Shown here piece by piece: positions 21,797 to 33,186 of a DNA stretch of 64,000 nt (position 1 is the first letter of the stretch; each line of letters begins with the position of its first letter). A model generated the notes under the pieces. The model was given only the letters and a program-made list of their open reading frames with translations. It searched no databases and was not told the DNA's origin. Source of the stretch: Eutreptiella sp. 'Long Island Sound 2002' (taxonomy: Eukaryota > Euglenozoa > Euglenophyceae > Eutreptiales > Eutreptiaceae); NCBI GenBank assembly GCA_964036045.1, contig OZ038381.1, positions 148,313,596-148,377,595 on the forward strand. Reading direction: 5' to 3'. Both the position numbers and the translations under genes were made by a program.

Positions 21797-22925
21797 TTAA
21801 CCAGAGAGGGTGATGTAGTGGGGCACCGCGGATTCCTGCACGAGTGTGGGATGATCCCTTGTCTCCGACATGGGTTCGGGCGGTGCAGGCGATGCGGCAA
21901 CGGAAATGGGGGAATGATGAAGGGCGCGATTTTCAAGCACTCCCATCTCCTCCTCCTCAGTGTCGCCCCCCTGTTCCAACGGCAGGGGGACCCACCGGTC
22001 CCACTCATCCTCCTCGATTTGTGCGGGGGATTTCTCGATGATCGTAGGATTGAACCAAGATCCGCTTGGGGGATCAGGGTACGCCTCCAAGGAAGAAGAT
22101 TCCTCCACCAGGCAGGGAAACCGCTGCGATGTGCTCATTGGAGTGGGCGACAACTCCACCATGGTGGGGTTTTGCCTGGTGTTCTATAGGGCCTGCTGGA
22201 TTAGGGCCACAGCTTCACGAGCCGGACCTGGATGGCCGTGGGGGTCAAGTGTGGGCGTCGAGTTGGTCAGCAATGGGGTTGATGGGCCCTGCTGCAAACA
22301 GGTTCTTCCTGACCTGGGGCTCTGGCAACCCCCCTAACGATGGAGGGGTGTCAGAGTCGACCACCATGGGGCCCATGGGCGATGACATCGTATCCCAGTC
22401 GGCAGTGCGCGAGGGTGCAGCGTTCGTACACTCGATCACCCTGGTAGATGGTTCAATTATTGCCTGATTCTCGGCGCTAATAACGGTTCCCTTGCTTGAA
22501 AAAGACAATTGTGGTCCACGTAGCTCTCTCTGGGGATGGCTGTCCATTTCCCCCCCAACCAACCCAGGTACACCAGCTGGATCCCGAGGATGGGGGGCCC
22601 CGATGGGAACATTCGGAGATTTCGGAGACTTGGGATTGGTAGCCACCTGGCCCTTGGCCTGTTTTTGCGGCCCTTGCCCGGTCAATGGGGTCAGGGCCAA
22701 GGAGGTCCTGAGAGTGGAGACCTGGGCATCCTCTGCTATCCCTCCGGGAGAAGAGATTGTGATCTGAATGAAGTCCACAATTTCGCAAACTGATCGCTTT
22801 ACGCGATGCCAAGCGGCCAACAGAGGTGAAAAATTTCCGCCTTTGCTACCGTGAAACCAGACCGAATGGTCAGGACCAGAGGTCGCAGTGGCATGGGCAG
22901 CAACATTGCTTGGCATAGAAGACAT
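21797..22925 (-). CDS. Hypothetical low-complexity protein, frame broken once
   Basis: The minus-strand frame opens at 22925 with MSSMPSNVAAHATATSG and contains RVKRSVCEIVDFIQITISS, followed by a Pro/Gly/Ser-rich stretch to about 22245. A second minus frame continues from about 22162 (PCLVEESSSLEAYPDPPSG, then EEDEWDRWVPLPLEQGG) to a stop at 21797. Codon use and the absence of stops on this strand favour real coding, and the phase change implies an intron or a 1-base shift. A Gag-like N-terminus is possible, but no knuckle or protease follows. Confidence 0.4.
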
Positions 22926-22929
22926 AAGG

Positions 22930-23303
22930 ATTGTGAAAGCTGTATAGTATCCTGCAAACAGATATAATACACAGAGCCAATGAAATACCTGATATGCACA
23001 TATGTAAAATCCACCATATCATCCACTAATTCATATAACTACAAAAGATCCAAGACTGCCTTATCTATCAGACTCTTATGTTCCTAACAAGGAAATGCCA
23101 TAGAATATACAATAGTCCCATACATAGGGTCATACAATCACTTTCTGAGTGTCTATTTTTTTTCGATTGAGCCTCAGAATTTTGTTAATGGATGCACCAG
23201 TAGTCCAGGCTATTCGGTGATTGGTGAAAATCATGGGCTGTTCACGTTCTTGGGCAATTTCCGTGGATTTTTGAATCTAATCTCAATTTCCGAAGCCATA
23301 TTC
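22930..23303. other. Spacer left of LINE-B
   Basis: A/T-rich, with nothing recognised. Confidence 0.4.
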
Positions 23304-23379
23304 AGGTTTGAGGTTTGAGGTTTGGTTTTGCGGGTACCTGGTCAGGCCAGGTGATATCCTCCCCACCGGGTCCTAGTGG

Positions 23380-25900
23380 GGGGCCCTCCAAGACGCACCT
23401 CCTGCCTGGTGGCGGAGTCCCCCGGGTTCACAGGGCTCGGAGCCCCGTCCTTCCCCGGCTTCCCCCTTTCGCCACTCCCCGGTAACTGCATCAATTCGCA
23501 GCCGTGGCTGCGGGCGCTTACCCACTGCGTCGCCCCCCTAATGCTTGGTCGCCAGGGGCGCCGGCACCGCCGGGCCCGTGCTACTGGCTTGTCGCCAGTG
23601 GGACCCCCTTGGGCTGGCGCGGAGGCTGCCTAGTCTAGGGGTTGGGGCGTGGCGCTGTGCGCCACTACTGCCTTGGCGGGTGCAGTGCCCCGTCTGTGTG
23701 TGCGCGGCGCTCGCGGCCGGTGCGGGGGGGTTGGGCCGGTACCTGGTGTTGTGTCTCTCTCGTTTCCCCCTTCCCGTCCCGCGTGTTCCGCGCTGCGTGT
23801 GGCGGGCCTTCCCGTCCGGGTGTCCCTTACCCTCGCTCGCTGGTACGCCATTCCACGCGGTCTGTGCGATCCGCGCGCTCGGTCCGGTTGCCCTTCTGGT
23901 AGTCCCCGCGTGCCCTTTACGTGTGTGTGCGCTCGCGCTCCCGCGGCGTCCGCTCCCCCTCCTCTTGGGTGGTGTGGCGTGCGCACCTCGCGCGGTCCCG
24001 GCACTGGGCGCTGGTAGGGCCGTTCCACGTGGTCCGTGCCCCTCCGCGTGTCCTGCTCCGGTCCCTTGCTCCATCTGGCGTGCTTGGGGGGGGCGGTCCG
24101 GTCCCGGTTCCCCCCTACTTGGCTTGGGGTTGTGGGGGTGGCGGTGGGGCGTCCCCGGGGGGGGTGCCGTCTACTGTTGCGAGGGGCGTCTGGGGTCAGG
24201 CGCTCCCCCTCCCCCGACTGCCCGCCCACTGAGCGGGCTGTTGGGGTCCGATATCCACGTGCGGTGGGCGCAGGCGTGCGGGTGTGGGGGCCCTTCTCTG
24301 TCCCCTCGGCCTGCACGCCCTGTGGGGGCTGCGCGCCGCGGGGCGGGTCGGTGGCGTTCTTGTGCCGGGGGGCGGGCCGGAGGGTGGGGGGGGGGGGGCG
24401 TGCGCCGTACCCCCCGTTTGTGCGGCCGGGGGGGGGGCTGTAGGGCGGGGGGTCGCTCTGCCTCGTTCCGTCCCTCTGCCTTCCCTGGGCAGGCAACAAA
24501 GCGGGTGTCACTGGTGTCGTGCTGTCCATAGGGGGCGTGGCCCCCCATACCACTCCGGTTCGTGCTCGCCCGCCTTCTCTGGGCGCGATCTGTGCGGCGT
24601 CCTGGCGCGTTGACGCGGGCTTGCTTGTTCTCCGCGGCCCCTGTGGGAGCCGGCGGCTGGGGCGGGGGGGCGGGTCTCGCTCCGGCTCCTCTCTCGGGCG
24701 GGGGGGGGACCATCCCCCCTGCCTCGGGGGGTGGGGGCCGGGGCCCCCGCGGCTTGCGGGCCGGTGGGGGCTGGGGGGGGGGGGATTGCGCCGCGGCCCC
24801 CCTGCTCCCCATCTAGCTGGCGGCCTGCGGTACTCAGTCCTGGCCCCCCTCGTGTCGTCGGCGCACTCCGTTCCGGCGTGTGCGTGCGGTCGGGGTCGCG
24901 GTTCCGCCCCGGGGAGGGGGGGGGTGAGGGGCGGCCCGTGGACCGCTCCCCTGGGGGCCCCTGCAGATCTGAACCCCCCCTCTGCCCTCCCTGAGTGGAC
25001 CGCGGTCACGGGAGGGTCATGTAGGGCGCGGCCTCCATACTGTTCCGGTGCGCCGCCGCGCGCCGCCCCCAAGCTTGGTGCGCGCGTTGCTCCGGCACGC
25101 TGGTGTGGGCTCACCCTGCGGCCGCGTCCCCCGCGGGAGCAGGCGGCTGGGGGCGCTGGGGCGCGCGGTGTGCAGGTCCAGCCGCATCCCCCCCCCCCGC
25201 GTTGCGGTCCCTTCTGGGGGGGCGGGGCGTCCTCTCGGCTCTGGGGGGGCGGAGGGCCGCTCCTATGGCTCCCAAGCCGGGGGGGGGGAGCGGGGGGGGG
25301 GTGGGGGGGCCGCCCCCCCGCCCCCCCGCCCCGTTGGGCGTCAGCCTGCGATCCGTTGTCTCCGGCGTGCCCCCCCGGGGTATACTCGTGCCGTGGCAGT
25401 TGCAGGGCGGCGGCGGGCGTCGGGCGCGGTCCGGTCGGCCGCCAACTGCCCAGTGCGGCGGGGGGGGGGGGGGGGTGCTCTGTTTGCGCCGTCCTGGGCG
25501 CCGCCGGTCCGCCGTCGGCCGGCAGCGGGCGGGGCGTGCGGGCGCCTGCCTCGGCCGTGGTGCCCCCGCACCCCGGGTGCAGCAGCCTCTTCGGGGGGGC
25601 TGCGGGGCCGCCGTTTCTTCGGTCTGCCTCCGTCCGCTCATCGGCCTGAGTGGGGGGGGGGGGGAGTGGGGGGGGCCCTCTGGTCCCCTGGCGCCGCCTC
25701 CTGACGGCCGGAGGGGGGGCGGCATGGCGGTCCCGGCCCCGGGGGCCGGCCATCGGCTGGCGGGTCGCACCCTTCCCCCGCCCCCCTCTACCTAGAGCCG
25801 GACCCTCGCGCAGGCCTTCGTGGGGGTCCCTCATCACCCCTGCTGTCGTCGCGCGGCGCTGGCCGGTCGGGGGCGGCCATGAGGGTTAGCAGTCAGCGGT
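23380..25900. repeat. G-run-rich tract (C-runs on the minus strand)
   Basis: Dozens of runs of seven or more G occur on the + strand, including a 16-G run at about 25460-25475. Open frames exist on both strands because the GC content is extreme, and I treat them as non-coding. In LINE-B orientation this is downstream of the last recognisable coding region. Confidence 0.6.
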
Positions 25901-26062
25901 TAGCGGGCTGCGGGGCAGCAGGTTCCCCCCTGCGCTCGTTGTCTCCGCCCTCCCTCCCGCGGGAGGTGGGGCGCGCTCCTGCGTCACGCCGTACCTTGGG
26001 GGGGGCGTGGGTCGGGGGGCCCAGCTCCCCCCCCCACTTTCTCGCGTCCGCCGTCTGGGCCG

Positions 26063-26581
26063 TCACCTGCGCCGCCGCTTGTGTGGGGGCTGGGGCTGTG
26101 GCGGCGGCGGGTTGCGCCGGCGGTAGCGCCAGTGGGCGAGGGCGCTGTGCAAGGGCCGGGGGAGCCAGTTGTTGGCGTCTGCATCCGTGATGCGGAGCAC
26201 CGCTCCCCCTTCCAGGAAGGCCGGCCACATCGGCTCCCTGTCGGGCCACGCCGCCCTGATCACTGACCTGAGGACCCTCTCATGGTCCTCTGGGGCTGCC
26301 CACCCCCCCGGGGGTACCTCTCGGTTTCCTCCGTCCCTCCGGAGGAGCACGGCATCGAAAGGCCGGTTCCTCATCCCCCTGGTTGTCCCCTGGTTGGCCC
26401 AGCACAACCACCCGTATACCTCCCCAACCAGGGGGAGGGCCTCCTCCCCCAGAGGGTCCGGGACCGTGCCCCAGTCCCAGTCCCAGGGCCGGGCCCCCTC
26501 TGCCCCCCGCGCTGGCTCCCCCCGCTGCCCCTGTGCCTGCGACGCCGATGCCGCGCCCCGCCCCCCCCCCGCCGAGGCCAT
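26063..26581 (-). CDS. Hypothetical protein in the LINE-B region
   Basis: The minus-strand frame includes PWDWDWGTVPDPLGEEALPL, GEVYGWLCWANQG, FDAVLLRRDGG and VLRSVIRAAWPDREPMW, ending in a basic KRRRR tail. The Trp-rich composition looks genuine rather than random. It is downstream, in minus sense, of the Gly/His-rich frame at 26678-28039 and may continue it after a frame change. No family is recognised. An accessory or nucleic-acid-binding ORF of the LINE is possible. Confidence 0.4.
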   Translation of the reverse strand: MASAGGGRGAASASQAQGQRGEPARGAEGARPWDWDWGTVPDPLGEEALPLVGEVYGWLCWANQGTTRGMRNRPFDAVLLRRDGGNREVPPGGWAAPEDHERVLRSVIRAAWPDREPMWPAFLEGGAVLRITDADANNWLPRPLHSALAHWRYRRRNPPPPQPQPPHKRRRR

Positions 26582-26677
26582 CCGCGCCAGCTCCGCTCTC
26601 GGCGCGGGGGGGGCTGGCTGGTGCTGGGGTCGTGGGGGTTGGGGGGGGAGGAGCTCGCCGGCGTCAGGGTCGATGTT

Positions 26678-28039
26678 CTAGAGGTGGTTGTCGTGGTGTT
26701 GGTGGTGGTGGGTGTGGTGCGCCGGCATCTGTTGGATGCCGGGGGGGATGCACCTCACCGGCTGCACGTCCGGCTGCGGGGGCGCCCCGCTCCCCGCCCC
26801 CCTCCCTTCGGCCCGCCCTCCCCCCCGGGCTCCCATGCCCCGTCCCGCCTGTCCCTCGGGGCCCGAGGCGCCCTTGCCCTTGCCCTTGGGCCCCTTTCCG
26901 GCCCCCTGCCCGTGCCGCGGGTCCCGCCCCCTGTCCCCCACGCCCTGGCCCGCCCGCTCGCCCACCGTCCCTCGCCCCGCTCCCTGGACCTGGGCGCCCT
27001 GCCCACGCCCCTGCGCGCCCTTTCCGTGCCCTGGTCCCTTCCCGGCCCCCTGCCCTGAGTCGCGCCGTCCGCTGCCTGCGCTCTGTCCCCCTCCGCTGCT
27101 GCGCCCTTGCTCCCTGCCGCGCGTGCCCTGGCCTGCTCCTTGCGCGCGCTCCTGCGCACTTCCTCTGTCGCCTCCTGTCCCCCGCTCCGCGCTTTCGTGG
27201 CTGGCGCAGGGCTCTGCCTGCGCGCAGTCCCCTCCTTCATGGATCACGTGCCGGGCGTCCCGCTGTCTTTGCAGCTGCGGCAGCGTGACGCCCGGCGGCG
27301 AGCCCTCGGGCGCCGGGGGGCGGACGTGCCGCGCCTGCCCCGGGGGGAAGGGCTTGGGGGGGAGCTGCTTGGAGGGATTGGTGTTGGTGTGGGTGGGGTT
27401 GGCGTGGGCGCGGTACTTCGCGCTCTCCCTGCCCACTGCTGCTGCTGCGGCGGCCGCCAGCGAGACGCCCGTGGCCCGTGCGGGGTTGTTCCCCCGCTTT
27501 CGCGGCGTGCTGGGGGTAGCAGCGTGGCCGGCCGAGGCGGTGGCGCGGCTTGCCGGGGCCGCGGTCACAACCCCTCGCGCGCACTCCCCGCTCTCTTCTG
27601 CGGCTGCGGCAGCCCTGGGCGATGCGCCCGGTTCCTGCGCCGGGGCTACCCCCTGTGTCGGCGGCGTGCCGGGGGCCGCGGTCGGGCCTGCGGCGTGGCT
27701 CGCTCGGCCTGCGGTCTCTGCTTCCTGCGCGTCCGGGGCCCCCTCCCGGGGCGGGGCGGCAGGGCTTGCTGTTAGGGCGGCGGGGGTGGTCACCTCGGCT
27801 GGCTCAGGCTCCTGGGCCGGCGGCGGCGGCCCGACCAGCACCGCCGCCTCCGCCAGCCTCCGCACCTCGCGCTCCGCGGGGGTCTGCCACGTCCACTCCG
27901 GGGAGACGGAGGAGAGGGAGGGGAACCGGCGGTGGTGGCGGTCGTCCCGCTGGGGGGAGAAATCGGAGTCTGCCATCACTGTTATCCTGGTAGGCCTGCG
28001 TGGTGGGAGGCGTGCCCTTCCCACTACCTCCTGGTGCAT
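26678..28039 (-). CDS. Gly/Gln/Arg-rich hypothetical protein in the LINE-B region
   Basis: The minus-strand frame contains an N-terminal segment MADSDFSPQRDDRHHRRF and SPEWTWQTPAEREVRRL, an Ala/Pro-rich middle, a long region of GQG/GKG/GRG-type repeats, and a His-rich end. It begins just downstream, in minus sense, of the nuclease-like end of the LINE-B pol. It could be the ORF1 of an adjacent copy or an unusual 3' ORF. The low complexity prevents assignment. Confidence 0.4.
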   Translation of the reverse strand: MHQEVVGRARLPPRRPTRITVMADSDFSPQRDDRHHRRFPSLSSVSPEWTWQTPAEREVRRLAEAAVLVGPPPPAQEPEPAEVTTPAALTASPAAPPREGAPDAQEAETAGRASHAAGPTAAPGTPPTQGVAPAQEPGASPRAAAAAEESGECARGVVTAAPASRATASAGHAATPSTPRKRGNNPARATGVSLAAAAAAAVGRESAKYRAHANPTHTNTNPSKQLPPKPFPPGQARHVRPPAPEGSPPGVTLPQLQRQRDARHVIHEGGDCAQAEPCASHESAERGTGGDRGSAQERAQGAGQGTRGREQGRSSGGGQSAGSGRRDSGQGAGKGPGHGKGAQGRGQGAQVQGAGRGTVGERAGQGVGDRGRDPRHGQGAGKGPKGKGKGASGPEGQAGRGMGARGGGRAEGRGAGSGAPPQPDVQPVRCIPPGIQQMPAHHTHHHQHHDNHL

Positions 28040-28117
28040 CAGTGCCGTGCCGTGGGCAGTGCCGTGCGGTGCTCAGCGGGGGGGAGGGGGGGAGGGGGTG
28101 GGGGGCCGGCTGTGGCG

Positions 28118-30489
28118 TCAGCCCCGCACGGGCGGGGGCCGGCGGCCATCCATCGGCATTGGGAGGGGAGGCGGGGGAGCCACGCGGCCCACACGTCGCG
28201 CCACAGCCCCCAGTCTGGGGCGGGGCCGGGGGCCCTGGGCCCCCGGGGGTCGTCGGGTGGTGCCGGGGGGAGCCGCACTAGGTGGACCCCCGTAACAGCG
28301 GTGACCTCCTGTGTTCGCAGGAAGGTGTGTACTCCGTCCCGCGCCGCGGGCGCCGGGAGGGGGGGGGCGGGGTACGGGTGCTGCCCCATAGAGGTGGGTG
28401 GGAGTGATCCCCAGGACCAGCTCCGGGTCCCCGCGGGTCGCGACGACGAGCAGGAGCAGGGGGGTGCCAGGGCACTCTTGCCAGAGGACCTGCCCCCTGT
28501 GGTGGGCACCCCTGGTCCTGGAGAGGGGGGGGGACAGGTCTGGGCTGGCCCAGCCGCGGGGCGCGTGCGTCGCCGGCGGGAGGGCGGGGCACCAAGTGGG
28601 CTCCCTGGGGAACGTCTCGCATACGATGCCGTACGGGGGGGTAGGCCTGGTGCTGTCGTACACCGGGTTGGTCGGCCGGGGGTGGGCGGGCGCCTCGTCC
28701 GACGCCTTCCACGAACACCTTGATCTCGCCCACCTCCAGCTCCTCGTCCGGTGGGTGTAGAAGGTGGAGCGCCGCATCCAGCTCGGACACTCTGCCCCGG
28801 TATGTGGCCCGCGCCTGGTTCCGGTACGGGGCCGCGTCCCCGGGGTAGCGCGTCCTGAGGGCGTGCAGCAGGGCTGGGGCGCTGCTGCGGAGGGACATGG
28901 CGGACCCCGCCCCCGTCAGCTGCAGGGTATCCCCCACGGACAGGGGCCGGCCCGACCGGTTGGAATCATGCCACTCCATCCAGTGCCCGTAGAGAGCCGC
29001 CTCCAGGCTGATGAGCCCCGGCCGGACAGTGTTCACGATCCGGTGCTTCGCCAGGAGCAGCCTGGGGGCCCCCGCTCCGTTCAGGGCGCGGACGGCCAGG
29101 AGGGCGGTCTCGTTGAGGAAAGCCCTCGCACTGCCCGTCAGGTCACGCCGTGCGGCAGCGTGCGCCTCGTGCGCCTCTGCCACCGCGTCCGCCACCAGGC
29201 CCCGGACGGCCGCCTCCTGCGCTTTGCGGCGGGCCCTGGCGTGTCCCGGCCCATCCCCCCGTTGGCGTGGCATGGTACTGCGGGCTCTGCAAAGGGCGGC
29301 GGCGGGTGGGGGTACAGGGCGCGAACACGTGCCACAGGTGCGCAACGGATGTGGGGTCCCGCAGGTGCACGTGGATCCACAGAAGGGCAGCGCCCGCGGG
29401 GCCCGCGCGCTCGTGTGAGGGGGCGTGTGCCCCCTCGATGCGCCGGTGCAGGGCCTCCTCCTCTGTGCGCCTGCGCGGGCCTGCGGGAGGTTCGGGCCAG
29501 GGGCACGCGGCCACCTGGGCGCACCGCGCGCACCTGTTGGCGCCTGTCGACGCTGCGGGGGACACCGTGCCACATTCCCCGCAGAGCCGGCAAGTGTGTC
29601 GGAGGTGGGAGGGCGGCGACCAAGGGTCGAGATGGCGGAGCCAGAGGTCGTCCCACCTCTGTCGGAGGGGGTCTCGGATCTCCAGCAGGCAGGCGCGGAC
29701 GCGGTGCCGGTAGTCCCTACCGAGCGTCTTCCGCTGGACCTCCCGCCACGTGTCTTCAGGGAGAATCCCGTGGTCGTGGAAGGCGGCGATGAGGTCGTCC
29801 CACGCCGGGCGGGGGTGCCCCTGGGAGGGGGTTGCCATGTACACGTGGCGCCCGGTGAGGTGGGGCGTCAGCGCACCCCATTGGCACCCGTTATCGGCGT
29901 CCCGGTGGAGGAGGGCCAGCAGGGTGCCATCCGCGACTGCCTCCCATCCCACTCGCAGCCCTTCGCAGGCGTCCAGCTCCTGGCGCAGCGCGGCTGCAAT
30001 GTCGGTGGGGAGCATGAGGAGCAAGGGCCCCTGGGTGTCGCTCAGCTGGGACGGGGCGTCGTCGTATACCGGCCCCCCAGCTTTGAGATGCGCCACGGCG
30101 AGCTGGGCGGCCCCGTCCTCTGGGGGGTGCCACCGGACGGTGGCCGCGGCGTGTCCCCATTTGCATATCTCCGTAGCCCGGAGTACGTTGGCGGCGTGAA
30201 GGACGATGCGGGGGGGGACGGGTGTCCTGACGAGTGAGGACACGTCCCCAGTCCATCCTGTTTGCGGCCCCGGGGCCGCTTGCAGCCATTCCCCCGTCGC
30301 CGCGTCCCACGGGTGGTCAGGTCCCGCCCCGCGGATCACGGTGGGTCTCGGCCAGGTTGTCCGGCCCCCATCCCTCAAGCGGGATGGCGGCGTATCGTGG
30401 CGCAGGGGTCTCCGGGGCGCGCCTGGCGGCGCACCACCGGCTCCACTCGTGCGCCCATTCCTCACCCACGATGCGCGCCTCCCAAGCAT
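28118..30489 (-). pseudogene. LINE-B C-terminal region: zinc ribbon and candidate PD-(D/E)XK nuclease
   Basis: Two overlapping minus-strand frames continue the LINE-B polyprotein. The first (30489-29143) has a paired cysteine array near 29500-29610 (CRLCGECG, then CARC). The second (29573-28278) has a helix-rich stretch, then RVSELDAALHLL followed by EELEVGEIKVFVEG near 28716-28786. An Asp in SELDAAL followed by an E-x-K strand is the signature of PD-(D/E)XK nucleases such as the restriction-like endonuclease of R2-type LINEs. A further frame change near 28700 continues as HPRPTNPVYDS and GIVCETFPREPTWC to about 28118. Nuclease assignment is by motif only. Confidence 0.5.
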
Positions 30490-33186
30490 TCATGGAGCCG
30501 CGCCCGATGATCCACGGTGGGAAGAGGGCGTCTTGTAGGTGCTTCGAGAACCCCCCCGGCAGGTCCTGGTACGGGTGGGGGCCCTCTTGGGGCGGGCACT
30601 CCAGAGTGCCATTCACGACACGGAGGGAGGCTACGAAGTCCTTGTCAGGGCGCGGGGGAGGGGGAGGGTGGTCGCCCTCCGCCGCAGTGAGCCATCGGTG
30701 TGCCCGGGCCGCCGCGCTTAGGGGCTCGCAGAGGAGTTGCTCCAGCCGGTGGTTGCGAAGCTCCCATGCGAAATCCCCCAGCCGGAGCATGTGGTGGAGG
30801 AAATCGTCCACAGAGGTCCCTCCCGGCGGGTCGTAGCGGGCTATGGCGCGGAGCTGCGCCTCCGCGTCCTCGGGCACCAGTCCGGAGCGGAAGACTTCCG
30901 TGCATGTGGCGCCTGCGGAGCGCCACGAGGCCACCCGCAGGGCCTTGTCCCCGGGTTGGAGGTGGCGGGCCGCCTCGTGTACCGCCTGGCGGCAGTGGGG
31001 CCAGAGGAGCCGTGAGTGGGCGCACCCCACGTGCATGTGCACCAGGGTCTCCTCCGGGCCGCCGCATAGGGGGCACGGTTGTGGAACGACGGCGACGCCG
31101 GAGAGCCGCTCCTTACGGACGCGGAGCCTGCGCTGCACGGGCGTGTGGCCGTCTCGGGCACGCAGCGCCGGGCAGTTGGTGGCCATCGCGGTGAGGTTCC
31201 GGGCGTGGACATAGGCTGTGGCGTGGGACGCGCCCAAAGGTGTGTGTCCCCGGTGCGTCAGCGCATGGTCCGTCTGCGCCCGCTGCGCGACCTCGCCGAG
31301 CGCCCGCATCGTGGGGGGCCGTAGATCGAGGTGGCCGTCACGGCCGTCGACAATGAGTTGGGCGTGGCCAGGGTCCGGGGGCGTGTTCTGCAGGACGGTG
31401 TCCTGGGACGCCGCCCAGTCCGCCTTGTGCAGCAGGGCGTCACTGTGGTGCGAGGTGGCTCGGACGTACCAGAACGGATGCCCGGCGTGTTGCCCTCGCG
31501 CGCACAGGCCGTCCCGGAGCCACCGCAGGGGCATCTGGTTGACCACCTTCGCTGCGCCCGCGGGGACCCCCGTGGTCCGCTCGCGATCTGCGTGCCGCAG
31601 GAGATGGAGGAGACTTCGGCGTCCACCTTGTGGACCCATGGCCGGTGGGCACCGTATTGTAGGGGGAGGTAGGCGGCCATCCCCTCCCCGTCGGGCACCG
31701 TGCCCGAGATGGCCACCGCCCACGTGCGGGTGAGGTCAGCGGCGAGAGTGACGCTGGTGGCGTGTTTGCAGGGTCCCCCCCCCGGACGCGTCGGAAGAGG
31801 TGTGGCCCCAGGCCTCCGGGATCCAGTAGTACCCGGTGGGGCTGAGCCACCCCGCGTTGAGTTCGGCGGAGTGCCACCGGACGTCGGGGTGGCTGGGGGT
31901 CAGTTGGTCCAGGCTCAGCGCCCTGGTGTCGCCGGGGCTGATCGCCGGGTGGTCCTGCAGCCGGATCTCCGCTCCAGCGATCCTGCTTGCCCAGGACCGA
32001 AGTGCCGTCACATGTTCCTTGAGCCACGCCGGGCCTCCGCGCTGGTGCACCACCAGGTGTCCCGTGTCCTCCGGCTGGTGCTCCAGTGCGTGCACTGCCA
32101 TGTGTGGGTCGTGCGGCACCCCCGTAGCTACCAGCAGGGCGGTGCCACGGGGGAGCCCACGGGGTTGGGGCTGGCATGCCCTCACTTGCACTATTACCCA
32201 CTCGGCCCGGAGCTGCGCTTGCCCCGCCGCTTGGGTGCATTGGTCGTCCGTGGTCACCAACCACAACGGCGTCGGCGCCTGGGGCCGGGGGCGCAGGGGT
32301 TCGGGCCATGCCACATCCGCGTTAGGCTCTTGGTGCTCGCTTTCCGCGAGTACGTTGCAGAGGATGTACATGAGGGCTGCCGGCGGGTGGTACGCCGCCC
32401 CCCGCGTGAGGGGGGATAGGCCGCCCCGGCGGCCGTAGCCCCTGACGTGGAGGTGCAGGCCGTCCGGGGTCAACCGGTGGGCCGGTGTGGGCGTCCTGCT
32501 TAGCCCTCCAGGGGTGTACGAGTCTCAGGCGGGGGTCCCGCGTGCCGGTGGTGTGGAAGAGGTGGACCAAGGCGTCGCGCCACCCGGGGTGGTTGGTGGG
32601 CTGCTGCTCACGGTGGCAATAGTGGAGGTGTTCATCGGCGCATTGGTTGAGGCATTCCCGCACTGCCGTCGGCCACGGGTCGTCGTTGTCGGGGAAGGGG
32701 TGGCGTGGGCCGTGGTGCCCATGCCACGGCGTTGTGTGCGGCACCGTCAGGCGGCACGTGTCACGGTGTCGCAGCTTGGCGGTGCGCAGCGTGACGATGT
32801 TGCCCGGCGGGGACTGTAGTTGGACATGGGCCGCCCTGGGGCACGCGATGGGGTTGTACAGCCCCACTCCCAGGGCGGCCAGGGCCCGGGGTATGCGGTG
32901 GCCCCAGTCAGCCCCCGCTAGAGTTGCGAACTCCGGGACGGGGTAGTGCACCTCGGGACATATTCCGTGCGCGCCGGCTATTTCCCAGAACATCTTGGTG
33001 ACCTCGGCGCGCACGGAGGTTGAGCGGTGGTTGACGAGTGTACCCACAAGGGCCACCGTTGCCTGCTGGCACCGCGTTGGCACCCGTGTGAGCCCCAGGG
33101 TCCGGTCATCCTGCAGGCTTTCCCGCGAGGCGTCGAAGGCGTACCGCGCCCTGTCTCTCGCGACCTGGACCGTGATGTGGTCCAGG
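30317..33186 (-). pseudogene. LINE-B post-RT region: thumb, RNase H-like segment and zinc finger
   Basis: Reading leftward from 33186: a thumb-like region (LDHITVQVARDRARY, EVTKMFWEIAGAHG), then after a frame change near 32480 a segment with LTPDGLHLHVRGYG and LWLVTTDDQCTQ. After two compensating frame changes around a C-run at about 31777 comes an RNase H-like strand order, AISGTVPDGEGMAAYLPL then KVDAEVSSIS, with HHSDALLHKADWAASQ as the C-terminal Asp helix. A zinc finger CPLCGGPEETLVHMHVGC lies at 31022-31075. The first RNase H Asp appears as Ser, so activity is doubtful. The final part runs to EGWGPDNLAETHRDP. Confidence 0.6.

Larger units (their letters stand above)
23304..33186 (-). mobile_element. 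LINE-B, 3' portion (GC-rich, minus strand)
   Basis: GC-rich minus-strand sequence holds the C-terminal half of a LINE polyprotein whose N-terminal half is at 61862-64000. The right edge at 33186 abuts the left LTR of the outer retrotransposon, and the coding frame there (LDHITVQVARDRARY) fits directly after the DDSDTARQ end at 61863. The left edge is placed at tandem heptamers (TCAAACC in minus sense, 23304-23325), the kind of short 3'-terminal repeat seen in several LINE clades. Many 1-base frame changes near G/C homopolymers break the ORF. Confidence 0.7.

Noticed and set aside
23545-25837. Long open frames on both strands in the G-run tract
   Set aside because: Extreme GC keeps many frames open on both strands; the translations are Pro/Gly/Arg noise without motifs.
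26688-28295. Plus-strand open frames opposite the LINE-B downstream region
   Set aside because: Antisense shadows of GC-rich minus-strand sequence with no motifs.
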